Positions 1 through 6,529 of a stretch of 7,962 nucleotides of DNA are shown here, one piece after another. Source of the stretch: Comamonadaceae bacterium (GTDB lineage Bacteria > Pseudomonadota > Gammaproteobacteria > Burkholderiales > Burkholderiaceae_C); assembly GCA_947469815.1 (NCBI GenBank), contig CANIRI010000097.1:1-7962 (forward strand), in the 5' to 3' direction. The notes beneath the pieces are model-generated. The model made no database searches and was not told the origin of the DNA. It saw only the letters and a list, made by a program, of their open reading frames with translations. Position numbers and translations under genes: made by a program. Position 1 is the stretch's first letter. Every line of letters begins with the position of its first letter.

Positions 1-54
1 GTGTACACCAACGACTTTGTACGCAAAGCCAACGCCAAATACCCCAAAGGCTGA
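1..54 (+). CDS. 3' end of upstream CDS, probably ABC transporter substrate-binding protein (partial)
   Basis: The first reading frame is open from base 1 and ends at TGA 52-54, encoding VYTNDFVRKANAKYPKG. The ATPase start codon follows only 4 nt later, so this is very probably the last gene product before the ATPase in the same operon. A lysine-rich tail containing a tyrosine and a 'FVRKAN'-like helix end resembles C-termini of NitT/TauT-family (NMT1/THI5-like) periplasmic binding proteins. That family is also the usual neighbour of this ATPase and permease type. Only 17 residues are visible, so the coding call rests on frame and spacing, and the functional call is inferred from context. Confidence 0.55.
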   Translation: MYTNDFVRKANAKYPKG

Positions 55-58
55 GCGC

Positions 59-868
59 ATGGCCGCTGCCGTCGAACTGCGGGACATCTCCTGCACCTTC
101 GCCAGCAACGCCGCAGCCGCCCAGGGCTACACGGCGATTGCAGACCTCTCGCTCAGCGTGGGCGAGAGCGAATTCGTCAGCGTGGTCGGCCCCACCGGTT
201 GCGGCAAAAGTACCCTGCTGAACGTGGCGGCTGGTTTGCTGCAACCCAGCACCGGCGAAGTCCGCATCTTCGGACAAGCGCTGCAAGGCTTGAACCGGCG
301 TGCCGGTTACATGTTCCAGACCGATAGCCTGATGCCCTGGCGCAGCGCGCGCGACAATGTCTTGGCAGGCTTGCAGTTCCGAGGAGTAGACCCCGTGCAA
401 GCCGCCGAGCAAGCCGACGACTGGCTGCGCCGTGTGGGGCTGGCCGATTTTGCTGACCGCTACCCGCACCAGATGAGCGGCGGGATGCGCAAGCGGGCCA
501 GTCTGGCGCAAACCCTGGTCATGGACCCCGACATCATCCTGATGGACGAGCCTTTTTCGGCGCTGGACATCCAGACCCGCCAGCTGATGGAAAACGAAGT
601 TTTGTCGCTGTGGCAATCGCGCAAAAAAGCGGTGCTGTTCATCACCCACGATCTGGATGAGGCGATTGCGATGAGCGACCGCGTGGTCATCCTGAGCGCC
701 GGACCGGCCTCGCACCCGATTGGCGAATTCGCCATTGATTTGCCGCGTCCGCGCGACGTGGCGGAGATCAAAATGACGCCTGAGTTTGCCCGCCTGCACC
801 GCGCCATCTGGGCGGTCTTGCGCGACGAGGTACTCAAAGGCTACCAGCAGCAGTTGCGCACGGCCTGA
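59..868 (+). CDS. NitT/TauT-family ABC transporter ATP-binding protein (SsuB/TauB-like)
   Basis: This is the cytoplasmic ATPase of an importer, 269 residues, a usual length for the nitrate/taurine/alkanesulfonate-type family. The family motifs are present in order: Walker A GPTGCGKST (residues 44-52), Q-loop glutamine Q87 in MFQTDSLMPW, signature MSGGMRKR (139-146), Walker B IILMDE (159-164) with catalytic E164, D-loop SALD (167-170) and switch H197 in ITHD. The 'SLMPW' segment after the Q-loop and the SGGM signature are typical of the SsuB/TauB/NrtD group. I chose ATG 59 because it starts 4 nt after the upstream stop, with AAAGG at 46-50 as a possible ribosome site. A TTG start at 17 would add 14 poorly conserved-looking residues overlapping the upstream gene. 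It should pair with the permease that follows. The substrate is unknown: the family covers nitrate, sulfonates, thiamine precursors and aromatic acids. Confidence 0.93.
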   Translation: MAAAVELRDISCTFASNAAAAQGYTAIADLSLSVGESEFVSVVGPTGCGKSTLLNVAAGLLQPSTGEVRIFGQALQGLNRRAGYMFQTDSLMPWRSARDNVLAGLQFRGVDPVQAAEQADDWLRRVGLADFADRYPHQMSGGMRKRASLAQTLVMDPDIILMDEPFSALDIQTRQLMENEVLSLWQSRKKAVLFITHDLDEAIAMSDRVVILSAGPASHPIGEFAIDLPRPRDVAEIKMTPEFARLHRAIWAVLRDEVLKGYQQQLRTA

Positions 869-893
869 GCCCCATCGCAACAGAGCCATCACC

Positions 894-1739
894 ATGTCCA
901 GTCAGACCCTTACTCAGCAACGGTACGCCTACGGCCAACTCCGGCTGCGCTTGTGGCAGGCGCTTCTCTTATTCATGGTGGTCGGTTTTTGGTACGTGAT
1001 GACCGAGCCCGGCTTGATACCGCCGATGATGTTCCAAAACGATCGCCAGGCAGCTTTCTTTTTTGGCCAGCCCTGGCAGGTGGCGCAGCGTATCTGGGCC
1101 TGGTTTGTGATCGACGCCGACATTTACCGGCATCTGCGCGTCACGCTGACCGAAACCGTGCTGGCCTTTGGCATTGGCGCGGCGGCGGGTTTGGGCGGCG
1201 GTCTGTGGCTGGCTTTGTCGCCACTGTCTTCACGGGTTCTGGAGCCCTATATCAAAGCCATGAACGCGATGCCGCGCATCATTCTGGCGCCGATCTTCGG
1301 GGTCTGGTTCGGGCTGGGGATCGGCTCCAAAGTGGCGCTGGGTTTTACCTTGGTGTTTTTTGTGGTTTTTTTCAATGTCTACCAAGGCGTGAAAGAAGTC
1401 AGCCCGGTGGTGCTGGCCAATGCCCGCATGCTGGGAGCCAACGGCCGGCAGTTGCTGCGCCATGTGTACCTGCCCAGCGCGACCAGCTGGGTGTTCAGTT
1501 CGCTGCATACCTCGGTGGGCCTGGCCTTTGTGGGGGCCGTGGTGGGCGAGTACCTGGGCTCCAGCCAGGGCGTGGGCTACCTGATTCTGCAAGCAGAGGG
1601 CAGCTTTGATATCAACACGGTTATGGCCGGCATCGTGGTGCTGACGCTGTTTGCGCTGGTGCTGGATGGCGTGGTCAGCCGCTTGGAGCGGCGGCTGATG
1701 AAATGGCAACCCAAGGCCGGCGAAACCGAGAAGCTGTAA
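894..1739 (+). CDS. NitT/TauT-family ABC transporter permease (SsuC/TauC-like)
   Basis: This is the inner-membrane channel subunit of the importer, 281 residues. Hydrophobic segments lie at about residues 20-38, 87-109, 125-141, 146-163, 199-220 and 242-262, matching the six-helix BPD_transp_1 fold. The EAA loop that docks onto the ATPase is visible at about 175-196 (ANARMLGANGRQLLRHVYLP), with the conserved glycine G181 and the terminal LP. The segment 'VVGEYLGSSQGVGYLI' (217-231) is characteristic of SsuC/TauC relatives. The start is ATG 894, 25 nt after the ATPase stop. The same frame is open further upstream into the ATPase gene, but those codons give a non-hydrophobic, implausible extension. 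No strong Shine-Dalgarno is seen, so translation may be partly coupled to the ATPase. It presumably forms a homodimer with two ATPase copies. Confidence 0.92.
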   Translation: MSSQTLTQQRYAYGQLRLRLWQALLLFMVVGFWYVMTEPGLIPPMMFQNDRQAAFFFGQPWQVAQRIWAWFVIDADIYRHLRVTLTETVLAFGIGAAAGLGGGLWLALSPLSSRVLEPYIKAMNAMPRIILAPIFGVWFGLGIGSKVALGFTLVFFVVFFNVYQGVKEVSPVVLANARMLGANGRQLLRHVYLPSATSWVFSSLHTSVGLAFVGAVVGEYLGSSQGVGYLILQAEGSFDINTVMAGIVVLTLFALVLDGVVSRLERRLMKWQPKAGETEKL

Positions 1740-1778
1740 GCGCCACAATCCCAGGCTTCCCTACCTGCAAAATTCTTT

Positions 1779-1784
1779 TGGAGA
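1779..1784 (+). promoter_or_regulatory. Ribosome binding site for the TctC-like gene
   Basis: TGGAGA lies 7 nt before ATG 1792, within the 52-nt spacer after the permease. It is the clearest Shine-Dalgarno in the operon and fixes the start of the binding protein. The spacer shows no clear terminator, so the gene probably belongs to the same transcript. Confidence 0.6.
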
Positions 1785-1791
1785 ATTCCCC

Positions 1792-2763
1792 ATGAAACGT
1801 CGTGATCTGCTGCAAAGCGCGGCCCTGCTGGCGGCCGTCCCGGGCTTGGCGCGCGCCGATGCACCCTTCCCCAGCAAACCTATGCGCTACATCGTGCCCG
1901 TAGCGGCGGGCGGCGGCAGCGACATGGTGGGCCGCACGGTCACCGAGCGCTGGGGCCAGGTTCTGAAACAAAGCTTTGTGGTGGACAACATGGGCGGTGG
2001 TGGCGGGGTCATTGCCTGCCAAGCCACCATGCGCGCCGCGCCCGACGGCTACACCCTGATGCAGGGCTATGTTGCTACCCACGGCACCAGCCCGGCCACA
2101 CGCCGCCTGCCCTACGACCCGGTCAAAGACTTCACGCCCATCGGCAGCATTGGTGCCACGCCCAATGTGTTGGTGGTCAACTCCGCCTCGCCGATCAAGA
2201 CCTTGAAAGACTTTATTGCCTTTGTCAAAAAGAACCCGGGTAAATTGAGCTATGGGTCTGCGGGCCCCGGGTCACTGACACACTTGACGATGGAATTGTT
2301 CAAGCTGCAAATCGAAGGGTTCATGGTGCACATCCCCTACAGGGGCATCGCGCCGGCTTTCAACGACCTGCTAGGTGGACAAACCGACGCGATGTTCCCC
2401 GGTCTCGCAGCCGCAACCCCGCACATCCGCAGCGGCCTGGTGCGGCCCCTGGCGGTGACCGGCCTCCAAAGACACCCGCAGTTTAAAGATGTGCCCACGC
2501 TGATCGAGTCCGGCATGAAGGGGTTTGACGCGCAGCAGTGGTACGGCGTGGTGGGGCCTGCCGGTATGCCCGCGCCGCTGGTCAAGCAACTGAACGAAAC
2601 GCTGGCTACCGTCTTGCGCATGCCCGATCTGGCCGAGCGGCTTTCGATTGAGGCCATAGAGCCCATCATCATGTCGCCCGAGCAGTTCGGCGCATTCATC
2701 AAAACCGATATTGCGCGCTGGACCAAAATCGCCAAAGAACGCAATATCCAACTCGAAAGCTGA
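1792..2763 (+). CDS. TctC/Bug-family tripartite tricarboxylate transporter-type substrate-binding protein
   Basis: This is a periplasmic solute-binding protein of 323 residues, the usual length for the Bug/TctC family. The N-terminus has a twin-arginine-like start (KRRDLLQ), a hydrophobic stretch and a likely signal-peptidase site after ALARA (cleavage after residue 22), so the mature protein starts at D23. Family hallmarks follow: the ligand-loop 'VPVAAGGGSD' (35-44), the glycine run 'NMGGGGG' (66-72) leading to 'AAPDGYTL' (82-89), the second loop 'YGSAGPGSLTHL' (154-165), 'HIPYRGIAPAF' (180-190) and a C-terminal domain beginning near 'GLVRPLAVT'. Family members bind carboxylates (citrate, glutamate, aspartate, nicotinate and others). 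No TctA or TctB membrane partners are visible here, as is common for 'orphan' Bug proteins in Burkholderiales. Its position between an ABC importer and two enzymes suggests capture or sensing of the same compound, which is an inference. Confidence 0.93.
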   Translation: MKRRDLLQSAALLAAVPGLARADAPFPSKPMRYIVPVAAGGGSDMVGRTVTERWGQVLKQSFVVDNMGGGGGVIACQATMRAAPDGYTLMQGYVATHGTSPATRRLPYDPVKDFTPIGSIGATPNVLVVNSASPIKTLKDFIAFVKKNPGKLSYGSAGPGSLTHLTMELFKLQIEGFMVHIPYRGIAPAFNDLLGGQTDAMFPGLAAATPHIRSGLVRPLAVTGLQRHPQFKDVPTLIESGMKGFDAQQWYGVVGPAGMPAPLVKQLNETLATVLRMPDLAERLSIEAIEPIIMSPEQFGAFIKTDIARWTKIAKERNIQLES

Positions 2764-2769
2764 TTCCCC

Positions 2770-4143
2770 ATGGCACGCAATACCCAGGTCGCCGCTGACC
2801 ACCAGGCGCCGCCTGTTACCCGCTTATTGGCTGAATTTGTCGCCAACCACCCCAGCCGGGGCTGGAGCGACGCAGTGGACCACGAGGCGCACCGCACTTT
2901 TCTGAACTGGTTGGGTTGCGCCGTCGGTGCAAGCGGCCACGACGCGGCAATCGCGGCCCTGGCTGCGGTGCGCATGCTGCAACCTGCGCCGCAGGCCAGT
3001 ATCGTCGGCCGCGCCGACAAAGTGGACATGGCCAGCGCAGCGCTGATTAACGGCATCAGCTCGCACACCTTTGACTTTGACGATACCCACCTCAAAACCA
3101 TCATCCACCCGGCTGGTCCGGTTGCGTCTGCGCTGCTGGCCCTGGCTGAGCACACCGGCGCCAGCGGACGGGCCTTGATCGATGCACTGGTCATCGGCAT
3201 TGACGTGTCATGCCGTATTGGCAATGCCATGTACCCGGATCACTATGACCGGGGCTGGCATATCACCGGCTCCACCGGCACCGTCGGCGCGGCTGCGGCC
3301 TGCGCCCGCTTGCTCGGCTTGAACGCCGACCAGTGCCAGATGGCCATGGGCATCGCGGCCTCGCAGCCCGTCGGTATGCGCGAGCAGTTCGGCACCATGA
3401 CCAAGCCCTTCCACCCCGGCGGTGCGGCACGCGCAGGCTTGATGTCCGCGCTGCTGGCGCAACAAGGTTTCACCGCCAGCCCGCGCGCGCTGGAAGCACC
3501 GCGCGGCATGATGCAGACCATCTCCACCAAGAACGATTGGCGCGAAGTCACCGAAGAGCTCGGGCAGCGCTTTGAGATTGCGCTGAACACCTACAAGCCC
3601 TTTGCCTGCGGCATCGTGGTACATCCCAGCATTGACGCCTGCGCGCAACTACGGGCGCAAGGTGTGCGCGCCGAAGAGATCGCCCGTATCGACCTGCGGG
3701 TGCATTCACTGGTACTGGAGCTCACCGGTAAAAAAGAACCGGCGGATGGCTTGCAGGCGAAGTTCAGCGTGTACCACGGGTGCGCGGCGGGCTTGCTGTT
3801 TGGTATTGCCGCAGAAGCCGAATTTTCCGACGCCATCGTCACCCGAGCGGACGTGGTGGCGCTGCGGCGCAAGGTGGTGGCCGTAGTGGACGACACCGTT
3901 GACGAAGCCAGCGCCGACGTGCTTGCCACCCTCACCGACGGGCGCCAGATCCATGTGTTTGTGGAGCACGCCATCGGCTCGGTGCAAAACCCCATGACCG
4001 ACGCGCAGCTGGAAGCGAAATTCCACGGCCTGAGCGACCCGATTTTGGGCAGCGCTGCCACCAGCGGTTTGCTGGCAGCGTGCTGGAAGCTGGGTACCGC
4101 CCCGGATGTGGCCAACGTCATCCGCCACGCAACGCCTGCCTAA
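2770..4143 (+). CDS. MmgE/PrpD-family protein (2-methylcitrate dehydratase / cis-aconitate decarboxylase superfamily)
   Basis: This predicted cytoplasmic enzyme of 457 residues matches the length of MmgE/PrpD proteins: an all-helical domain (about 15-270), a smaller alpha/beta lid (about 275-405) and a return to the helical domain. Residues that align by eye with the active-site set described for cis-aconitate decarboxylase are retained: the D102-F-D-D-T106 segment, H113 in HPAGP, H164 in GWHITGSTGTVG, K212 in TKPFHPG, H285 in the KPFACG...HPSID motif and Y335 in AKFSVYH. The protein therefore looks catalytically competent. Characterised members include 2-methylcitrate dehydratase, cis-aconitate decarboxylase and iminodisuccinate epimerase, so the reaction cannot be assigned. 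No prpB or prpC is nearby, which argues against the methylcitrate cycle. ATG 2770 lies 6 nt after the TctC stop. A weak or absent Shine-Dalgarno suggests coupled translation. Confidence 0.93.
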   Translation: MARNTQVAADHQAPPVTRLLAEFVANHPSRGWSDAVDHEAHRTFLNWLGCAVGASGHDAAIAALAAVRMLQPAPQASIVGRADKVDMASAALINGISSHTFDFDDTHLKTIIHPAGPVASALLALAEHTGASGRALIDALVIGIDVSCRIGNAMYPDHYDRGWHITGSTGTVGAAAACARLLGLNADQCQMAMGIAASQPVGMREQFGTMTKPFHPGGAARAGLMSALLAQQGFTASPRALEAPRGMMQTISTKNDWREVTEELGQRFEIALNTYKPFACGIVVHPSIDACAQLRAQGVRAEEIARIDLRVHSLVLELTGKKEPADGLQAKFSVYHGCAAGLLFGIAAEAEFSDAIVTRADVVALRRKVVAVVDDTVDEASADVLATLTDGRQIHVFVEHAIGSVQNPMTDAQLEAKFHGLSDPILGSAATSGLLAACWKLGTAPDVANVIRHATPA

Positions 4144-4148
4144 AGGCG

Positions 4149-5546
4149 ATGACGCAGCCGCGCGCCGCCGACACGCTGGGCATGCCCGAGGCCGAGATGC
4201 GCGCCCTGGGGCACCAGATGGTGGAAATGGTCATCGACCACCTGGTCGGGCGGGCTGATGAAAAGGCGATTGAGGTTACCGACCGCGCCAGCTTGGAGGC
4301 CCTGATCGGCGGGCCGGTGCCGCACGAACCGTCAGACGCTGCCAGCGCCTTGGGAACCCTGCGCGCGCACGTAATTCCGAAGCAGCAACATGGGGACCAC
4401 CCACGCTATTTCGCACGCGTGCCCTCGCCTGCGGCCTTCACAGGTATTCTGGGCGATTGGTTGGCCACTGGCTTTAACAGCATCGCCGCATCCTGGATTG
4501 GCGGCTCGGGCACAGCGGTTACGGAACTGGTGGTGATCGACTGGCTGCGCCAATGCATGCGCATGCCCGAAGGCACCCAGGGCATCATCGTCTCCGGCGG
4601 TTCGTTAGCCAATTTCACAGCCTTTGCAGCGGCCTTCGCGGCCAAGGGGCGCGGCGTGGTTTACACCAATGACCAGACGCACGCCTCGCTCAAGCGCAAC
4701 CTCACCGCAGCGGGTCTGAGCCCTGCTGACATCCGGGTGCTGAAAACCAATGCGCAGCAGGAATACGACGTGGACGCGCTCACGCAGGCCATCCACGCGG
4801 ACAAAGCCGCCGGCCTCACACCGGTGATGGTCATGTGCAACGCGGGCAGCACCAACACCGGCGCGGTCGATCCATTACACGCCATCGCGGCACTGGTGCG
4901 CACCGAGAACCTGTGGCTGCATGTGGACGCCGCCTACGGTGGACCGGCCGCCTTGACGGCGCAAGGGGCACAGGAATTGGCGGGCATGGAACTGGCCGAC
5001 TCGCTGGTGATCGACCCGCACAAATGGCTGTTCCAACCCTATGACTGCGGGGTGGTACTGGTGCGTCACCCCGGTGCGTTGGAACGCGCCTTTGCGATGT
5101 CGCCCGAATATTTGAAAGACGTGATGGGCGGTGAAGACACGGTCGACCTGTTCAACCGCTCGCTGGAACTGACCCGCAAGACCCGCGCGCTGAAACTCTG
5201 GCTGACCTTCAAGACCCACGGACTGACGCGGATTGCTGCGGGCATACAAGCCGGCATGGACATCGCGGTGCGCGCGCAAGCGATGGTGCAGGCGCAGCCC
5301 GAAGTCTGGGAACTGGTGACACCCGCCAAACTCGGCATTCTCACTTTCGCCCGCCGTGGTGCCGGCCCGCAAGACCATGAGCGTCTGGTGGCGCAGCTCA
5401 CTGCGGAAGGCTGGGCAACGCTGTCCTCAACCTCCATCATGGAACGCACGGTTTTGCGGCTGTGTACCTTGAATCCGCTAACTACTGATGAGGATATTCG
5501 CGGGACCTTGGAGCGGTTGGCGGTGATGCCGGTGTTTGGAGGCTAA
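4149..5546 (+). CDS. PLP-dependent group II decarboxylase (aromatic-L-amino-acid decarboxylase-like)
   Basis: This predicted cytoplasmic fold-type I PLP enzyme has 465 residues, close to the usual 470-490. Key residues match the DOPA/aromatic-amino-acid decarboxylase group: H178 in NDQTHASLKRN (cofactor-stacking histidine), D260 in HVDAAYGG (pyridine-nitrogen contact) and K292 in DPHKW (Schiff-base lysine). Y321 in SPEYLKD corresponds to the catalytic-loop tyrosine Y332 of mammalian DOPA decarboxylase. The K-to-Y distance (29) and the D-to-K distance (32) equal those of that enzyme. An N-terminal 'HPRYFARVPSP' segment and 'GSGTAVTELVVIDWL' are also typical. Retained H178 and Y321 favour simple decarboxylation over aldehyde synthesis. 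Substrate specificity is not readable. I chose ATG 4149, 5 nt after the upstream stop; AAAGG 4142-4146 overlaps that stop but is only 2 nt away. ATG 4182 is an alternative start. Confidence 0.9.
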   Translation: MTQPRAADTLGMPEAEMRALGHQMVEMVIDHLVGRADEKAIEVTDRASLEALIGGPVPHEPSDAASALGTLRAHVIPKQQHGDHPRYFARVPSPAAFTGILGDWLATGFNSIAASWIGGSGTAVTELVVIDWLRQCMRMPEGTQGIIVSGGSLANFTAFAAAFAAKGRGVVYTNDQTHASLKRNLTAAGLSPADIRVLKTNAQQEYDVDALTQAIHADKAAGLTPVMVMCNAGSTNTGAVDPLHAIAALVRTENLWLHVDAAYGGPAALTAQGAQELAGMELADSLVIDPHKWLFQPYDCGVVLVRHPGALERAFAMSPEYLKDVMGGEDTVDLFNRSLELTRKTRALKLWLTFKTHGLTRIAAGIQAGMDIAVRAQAMVQAQPEVWELVTPAKLGILTFARRGAGPQDHERLVAQLTAEGWATLSSTSIMERTVLRLCTLNPLTTDEDIRGTLERLAVMPVFGG

Positions 5547-5562
5547 GGCCAGCATTCGACAT

Positions 5563-5587
5563 CCATCCCCTGGGGATTGGACTTTTA
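5563..5587 (+). terminator. Candidate terminator between convergent genes
   Basis: ATCCCC (5565-5570) and GGGGAT (5572-5577) form an inverted repeat, extendable by CC/GG (5563-5564 with 5579-5580) across a one-base bulge. It is followed by ACTTTTAA, a short T tract for + transcription. It lies 16 nt after the decarboxylase stop and touches the stop codon of the minus-strand regulator. The loop must open to about 5 nt (CCTGG), leaving a short stem, so this is a modest rho-independent candidate for the operon. On the minus strand no T tract follows. Confidence 0.4.
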
Positions 5588-6478
5588 ATGCGGGCCAATC
5601 ACGCCCTGCAAAATTCTCAGTACCAGCGGGTGTTGCACTTTGCGCTCGGTACCCAGAGCATAAAAGTGCTCGACCACCCCATCGCATGGCCCTAGGCGCT
5701 TGACGCGGTAGTGGGCCAGCAGGTCTTCTTGTACCCACTCCGCCGCGGGGAATGCACCCATGCCGCTGCCACCAAAAGTGGCCAGTAACGCGCTATCCTC
5801 GAATTCACCCACGATGCGGGGGCGTATGCCTTGGTGCTCAAACCAATGATCCAAACGGGCGCGTACCGAGTTATGGGCGGTCGGCATCAACACGGGTATG
5901 TCAGCCAGGCTGTGTGGAAATTTACGTCTGGCCGCCGCCGCCATCTCGGTAGGGGCGTACCAGGCCATGGGGGAACTTCCCATTGCGTGGCTGTACAGCT
6001 TGATGTTGGGGTTGCCTGGCGCAGGGCGGTCGGCAAAAACCAGATCCAGCCGATGCAGGGCCAGATCGCCAAGCAGGTCCTCCAATTCGCCCTCGTGGCA
6101 GATCAAGCGCAGATGAGGTTCGGCAATCACCGGTTGCATCAATCGGTGCACCACCAGCTTTGGCAGCCCGTCGGAGATACCAACAGCCAGGCGAATCGCG
6201 GGTGTGCTGGCCGCATCACGTACCAGCGCGGGTAGGTTCTCTCCAATCTGGAATATCTGATCGGCTAGCTTCATCGCTGTAGCCCCGGCATCGGTCAGCA
6301 CCAGACCCCGCCCCGCGGGTTTGAGCAATTCACAGCCCAGAGAGCGCTCCAGTTCCCGTACCTGGGCACTGACGGTTTGCACTGCCATGTCAAGTTTGTC
6401 GGCAGCGCGTGACATGCCGCCCTCCTTGGCCACCACCCAGAAGTAATAGAGGTGTTTGAAGTTGAAATTCGTGCTCAT
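5585..6478 (-). CDS. nhaR: LysR-type transcriptional regulator, NhaR-like
   Basis: This DNA-binding regulator has 297 residues, the usual LysR length. The winged helix-turn-helix covers about residues 8-66: 'HLYYFWVVAKEGGMSRAADKL' then 'QTVSAQVRELERSLGCELL' and the wing 'GRGLVLTDAG'. The opening NFNFKHLYYFWVV, the 'GEFEDSALLATFG' segment in the effector domain and the C-terminal 'HFYALGTERKVQHPLVLRI' closely resemble E. coli NhaR (NYNHLYYFWHV, GEFDDAALMKAFG, EYHAIFAERMIQHPAVQRI). E. coli NhaR responds to sodium and activates nhaA and osmC. No antiporter gene is in this window, so the regulon here is unknown. The gene is convergent with the catabolic operon and divergent from the YccA-like gene, making the latter or its own promoter the likelier local target. 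Its start ATG (6478-6476) lacks an obvious Shine-Dalgarno. Confidence 0.9.
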   Translation of the reverse strand: MSTNFNFKHLYYFWVVAKEGGMSRAADKLDMAVQTVSAQVRELERSLGCELLKPAGRGLVLTDAGATAMKLADQIFQIGENLPALVRDAASTPAIRLAVGISDGLPKLVVHRLMQPVIAEPHLRLICHEGELEDLLGDLALHRLDLVFADRPAPGNPNIKLYSHAMGSSPMAWYAPTEMAAAARRKFPHSLADIPVLMPTAHNSVRARLDHWFEHQGIRPRIVGEFEDSALLATFGGSGMGAFPAAEWVQEDLLAHYRVKRLGPCDGVVEHFYALGTERKVQHPLVLRILQGVIGPH

Positions 6479-6499
6479 TGTCTTGTTTTTTAGGAATAT

Positions 6500-6515
6500 A
6501 GATAAGAAATTATCT
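6500..6515. promoter_or_regulatory. Perfect inverted repeat, candidate operator
   Basis: AGATAA-GAAA-TTATCT is a perfect 6-bp inverted repeat with a 4-bp spacer, 22 to 37 bp upstream of the NhaR-like start codon. Placement just upstream of a LysR-type gene fits autoregulation or control of the divergent gene. It does not form the textbook T-N11-A LysR box symmetrically, so the assignment to this regulator is an inference. Confidence 0.4.
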
Positions 6516-6529
6516 GCTTTTATAAGAAA
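6502..6529 (+). repeat. 8-bp direct repeat ATAAGAAA spaced 20 bp
   Basis: ATAAGAAA occurs at 6502-6509 and again at 6522-6529, a 20-bp period close to two turns of the DNA helix. The first copy overlaps the inverted repeat at 6500-6515. Repeats on one DNA face upstream of a LysR-type regulator are compatible with adjacent recognition and activation sites, but AT-rich DNA can yield such repeats by chance. Confidence 0.45.

Noticed and set aside
17..58. TTG start extending the ATPase by 14 residues
   Set aside because: It overlaps the upstream gene tail and lacks a plausible ribosome site. ATG 59, 4 nt after that stop, fits operon spacing better.
953..1609. A 218-codon open frame on the + strand inside the permease gene
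   Set aside because: It lies in another frame of a convincing permease. The product is Gly/Arg-rich without membrane segments, which is a codon-bias shadow.
1740..1778. Possible promoter or terminator between the permease and the TctC-like gene
   Set aside because: No inverted repeat with a T tract and no paired -35/-10 hexamers could be found. The 52-nt gap is compatible with a continuous transcript.
2337..3230. A 297-codon open frame on the minus strand opposite the TctC-like and MmgE/PrpD genes
   Set aside because: It spans the junction of two genes with clear family motifs on the + strand, and its product is Ser/Arg/Ala-rich without recognisable domains. Long antisense frames are expected in GC-rich DNA.
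4875..5378. A 167-codon minus-strand frame opposite the decarboxylase
   Set aside because: The opposite strand encodes the conserved PLP-lysine and catalytic-loop regions, and the antisense product shows no motif.
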